Shown here: in pieces, positions 61,939 to 64,000 of the stretch
How the letters are laid out: the number at the start of each line of letters is the position of its first letter
How positions within the stretch are numbered: the stretch's first letter is position 1
Assembly: GCA_903899015.1 (NCBI GenBank)
Contig: CAIUHP010000097.1
Location: 29,773-93,772 of the forward strand
Length of the DNA stretch: 64,000 nucleotides
Direction of reading: 5' to 3'
Source of the DNA: an uncultured Armatimonadota bacterium
Lineage (GTDB): Bacteria > Armatimonadota > Fimbriimonadia > Fimbriimonadales > Fimbriimonadaceae
Position numbers and translations under genes: made by a program
The notes under the pieces: model-generated
What the model was told of the DNA's origin: nothing
What the model saw: the letters and a program-made list of their open reading frames with translations, nothing else
Databases searched by the model: none

Positions 61939-62640
61939 CTAGAGGACGTGAAATACGACCAGAGGCACTTCAATTTTGAACATGCATGGAAGTGGTATGA
62001 ATACTCCCAGCAGGAACATTAGCCAGGTAGGCGTCTTTGACTTTATGGCCAATGACAGGGTACTCGACATGAGGGTAAAAATAGCCATTCCTGCGAGGGC
62101 AGTGGAGGGACTTACAAGGGTATTTGCCGAAAAGATGCCCCAATCCGTGTTATCGGTGTAGTGCATGACCGCCGACATCAGGATGCACTTCGGAATGATG
62201 CTTCCAATTCCATAAGCCATTTGGTTCGGCACGGCAAGGGGAGCAACAAGGCAAATAAAGAAAATGAGCCACGGAATCAGCGATGGGCTAAGGCCAATGG
62301 ACTGATCTGATGCCCAAGTTGATGCAAAGGGTAGAAAGCCTAATCCACCTAGTATCACTAAGTAGTTGAGAACACTCCACTTCGGTCGAAAGGACTCGTC
62401 TTGACCGGGGAGAGCTAGAAGTGTTGCCACCAGGAGCATCACCGCACTGATCGAGAGGACGCCGCTAAATCGGCTTATTGACGTCGATGCCGAATTCTCT
62501 CGAAAGGCAAAAACAAGAAGGGTTAGGACGGCAATACCGACCGAATAAAGGGCAGCCTTTCGTTCAAATGGGCGTGCCTTGGTGGGGTCGGCTGTCGCTG
62601 ACAAGGCTTTGCCCGATTCTAAACTATCTTTCGAAGGCAT
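61939..62640 (-). CDS. Hypothetical multi-pass membrane protein
   Basis: A 233-residue protein from ATG 62640 (MPSKDSLESGKALSATADPT); an in-frame TTG at 62661 is possible, but GGGAAG eight bases before the ATG supports the shorter form. It has a polar N terminus, then six hydrophobic segments (for example YSVGIAVLTLLVFAF, LSISAVMLLVATLLAL, LIPWLIFFICLVAPLAV and WLMFLLGVFIPLPCMF). No conserved motif recognised. It is upstream of the aldolase gene on the same strand. Function unknown. Confidence 0.65.
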   Translation of the reverse strand: MPSKDSLESGKALSATADPTKARPFERKAALYSVGIAVLTLLVFAFRENSASTSISRFSGVLSISAVMLLVATLLALPGQDESFRPKWSVLNYLVILGGLGFLPFASTWASDQSIGLSPSLIPWLIFFICLVAPLAVPNQMAYGIGSIIPKCILMSAVMHYTDNTDWGIFSANTLVSPSTALAGMAIFTLMSSTLSLAIKSKTPTWLMFLLGVFIPLPCMFKIEVPLVVFHVL

Positions 62641-62783
62641 TCCATCTACTTCCCGTGACAACCCAATAAAGACAGCCTATTGTGACTCACCCTGTAAATC
62701 TTGCTTGGGGAGAATTCTAGAATTGTGCTTGATCAGCCAATAAATCAATTACTGCTGCTTATATGACTAGGTCGTCCAGACAC

Positions 62784-62816
62784 AAAAAGAGCCCTCACTT
62801 AGTGAGAGCTCTTTTT
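62784..62816 (-). terminator. Strong intrinsic terminator of the SFGG/Tyr-rich protein gene
   Basis: On the minus strand AAAAAGAGCTCTCAC pairs with GTGAGGGCTCTTTTT (one T-G pair) around TAA, giving a 15-base stem with a T-run in its 3' arm. It begins six bases after the stop at 62822. Confidence 0.8.
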
Positions 62817-62821
62817 GAAGA

Positions 62822-63454
62822 TTATCTTCTTGAGAATATTCTTCCGATAATCCATATCACCAACATGAAGATGAAGATGGAGATTAGAAGTCGGAAAAAG
62901 CTGAATCCGCCCGGCTCGTAGTAACCATTTACGTAGACCGGAGGGCTGTAATAGAAGGCTGGGTGGAACGGTGTCCAGTAATACCAAGCCGGATGGAACC
63001 AGTAGCTACCATAGCCATATCCATAGGAATGGATGACGTAGCCATTGTAGTAGTGATAGCCACCGTAGTAACGGTAACCGGGGCCGAACGAAGATTGGCG
63101 AGGAGCAAACGGAGATCCTCCCCGAGATTGCGTACTCGTAAAGGTTCGAGGTGAGCCAAACGAGCTGCTAGACCTGCCAAACGAACCCGTGCCCGTTCGC
63201 GTGCTACTGGAGCCGCTTCTTATCCCACCAAAGGAGCCACTTGAACGTGATCCTCCGAATGATCCGCTTGATCGCGAACTTCCGAAAGAGGAAGACGATC
63301 GGGGCGCGGACATGCGGGACCCACCAAATCCACCGAATGAGCGACCGCCACCAAAGGAGCCTCTGCGCTGGGCGATCGCATCCAGCGGTATCAGAAGCAC
63401 CGCAACCATCAGCATGGCTGCGAGGAGACGAACAAAGTTTATTTTACGATGCAT
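62822..63454 (-). CDS. Low-complexity exported protein with SFGG repeats and a Tyr-rich middle
   Basis: A 210-residue protein starting at ATG 63454 with GGAGA upstream (a preceding TTG codon is unlikely). A signal sequence (about 8-28: FVRLLAAMLMVAVLLIPLDA) leads into a serine/glycine/arginine-rich tract, including the nine-residue unit SRSSGSFGG twice in tandem (residues 60-77). Next is a tyrosine-rich section (126-180: RYYGGYHYYNGY; WYYWTPFHPAFYY) and a C-terminal membrane helix (LLISIFIFMLVIWIIG). Not recognised. It may be a surface or envelope-structure protein. Confidence 0.65.
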   Translation of the reverse strand: MHRKINFVRLLAAMLMVAVLLIPLDAIAQRRGSFGGGRSFGGFGGSRMSAPRSSSSFGSSRSSGSFGGSRSSGSFGGIRSGSSSTRTGTGSFGRSSSSFGSPRTFTSTQSRGGSPFAPRQSSFGPGYRYYGGYHYYNGYVIHSYGYGYGSYWFHPAWYYWTPFHPAFYYSPPVYVNGYYEPGGFSFFRLLISIFIFMLVIWIIGRIFSRR

Positions 63455-63469
63455 CAAGATTCTCCACGT

Positions 63470-63901
63470 TTACAGAAGGGTAAAGGTTTCAGCGTTTCCA
63501 CTTCCGATGCCATGCCCTTGAAACAGACTAATATAGCACTGAACGATATTGTCGTCGGCGTCAATCTCTAAGTAGAGTTCAGCCATGCTCATCGTGACTT
63601 CCACCTCTTGGTAGTAAATCTGTGTGCTCTCGAAAGCAAAGTGAGGGTCACGATTAACAATGAGGAGATTATGTCGTGGGACTCGAATTTCGATCGAGCC
63701 TGGGAAAATTCCGATTTCTTCATCGGGACTGTCTTGCAGAGTGACGTAAGCAGTTAGTTCCCCACCTTGATCGTTGCCAAGCCAGCCTCTTGCACGCTTA
63801 AGGCTCACAAAGAGTCGGCTTGCAAAAACCTCTTCTCCATTATTAAAAAGGGTCGTGGTATCCCAAGTGCCTTGGGTTTCGAAAATCAGGCTGTTCATCA
63901 T
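63470..63901 (-). CDS. Hypothetical protein
   Basis: A 143-residue soluble-looking protein: FETQGTWDTTTLFNNGEEVF at the start, then antiparallel strands such as ELTAYVTLQDSPDEE, SIEIRVPRHNLLIVN and YQEVEVTMSMAELYLEI. It is acidic and probably all-beta. No signal peptide and no known motif. It lies 15 bases upstream of the SFGG protein gene on the same strand, so the two may be one operon. Upstream is at the window edge (63902-64000), which shows no other gene. Confidence 0.55.
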   Translation of the reverse strand: MMNSLIFETQGTWDTTTLFNNGEEVFASRLFVSLKRARGWLGNDQGGELTAYVTLQDSPDEEIGIFPGSIEIRVPRHNLLIVNRDPHFAFESTQIYYQEVEVTMSMAELYLEIDADDNIVQCYISLFQGHGIGSGNAETFTLL

Positions 63902-64000
63902 GATATTGATATTCGTTTAACGGTATTTGAGCGTTGCAGCACGCTTGAACGACAAAGGCGAGCAAAGTAGTAATTTACTTCGTATAGCCGTTAGGAAACG

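Noticed and set aside
1..64000. Mobile elements, integrases, transposases, CRISPR arrays or toxin-antitoxin pairs
   Set aside because: None of the frames shows a recombinase, transposase or Cas motif, and no regular repeat-spacer array or long terminal repeat was seen.

Overview
The window reads as a stretch of chromosome from a diderm, menaquinone-using bacterium of roughly 50% GC. Diderm character is shown by a TolC/RND efflux set and an outer-membrane-type barrel. The menaquinone route is the futalosine one (mqnA). The mix of housekeeping genes, GH38 and GH95 glycosidases, 2TM-domain proteins and many unfamiliar small membrane proteins would fit Armatimonadota (Fimbriimonadia-like); that assignment is an inference from gene content, not a measured placement. 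I see no phage, integron, insertion sequence, CRISPR array, rRNA or tRNA. No new multi-gene system stands out. The most interesting signals are two genes each split by a single in-frame stop codon, several genes too short for ordinary ORF cut-offs, and RNA-level hairpins placed at translation or termination sites.

Layout. 1-6.3 kb: the end of a DUF4173 membrane protein, an unfamiliar KOW/lipoyl-like protein, an OmpR-type response regulator, a diacylglycerol-kinase-like lipid kinase and, convergent to it, a CHASE-domain histidine kinase. 6.4-17.1 kb: GH38 alpha-mannosidase, DprA, D-3-phosphoglycerate dehydrogenase (serA), an ABC-F ATPase, a TerC-family membrane protein, and a coupled hisC-like aminotransferase/DAHP synthase pair. 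17.1-19.4 kb: a TPR/O-GlcNAc-transferase-like gene cut by an in-frame TAA. 19.5-26.0 kb: a TolC, adaptor and RND pump operon with an unusually long adaptor hairpin.

26.0-33.1 kb: a newly read 59-residue gene, a Ycf46-like AAA+ ATPase, a small membrane protein, a hairpin-rich spacer, asparagine synthase, UDP-glucose dehydrogenase and a glycosyltransferase. 33.2-39.7 kb is a long minus-strand run: mqnA, methyltransferase, GT2 glycosyltransferase, DtxR-type repressor, a small exported protein, two related 2TM proteins (one broken by TGA) and a secreted esterase. 39.8-44.5 kb: FAD amine oxidase, secreted protein, dapB, an FGE-like protein, a 53-residue membrane protein and purM.

44.5-47.1 kb (minus): thiamine pyrophosphokinase, a sodium:solute symporter and an FHA protein in one operon. 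47.3-55.1 kb (plus): dnaA, creatininase family, a barrel protein, then hflX-prmC-def-fmt-propeller, a compact block for GTPase-assisted translation, release-factor methylation and N-formylmethionine metabolism. 55.1-63.9 kb (minus): a membrane protein, a GNAT acetyltransferase, GH95 fucosidase, a DUF4397 lipoprotein, a zinc-ribbon membrane protein, cvfB-fbaB, a multi-pass membrane protein, a low-complexity SFGG/Tyr-rich exported protein and a hypothetical protein.

Two-component signalling at the left edge and the DtxR repressor are the only recognisable regulators. Central metabolism (serine, aromatic amino acids, lysine/DAP, purine, thiamine, aldolase) is scattered among envelope genes rather than clustered by pathway.
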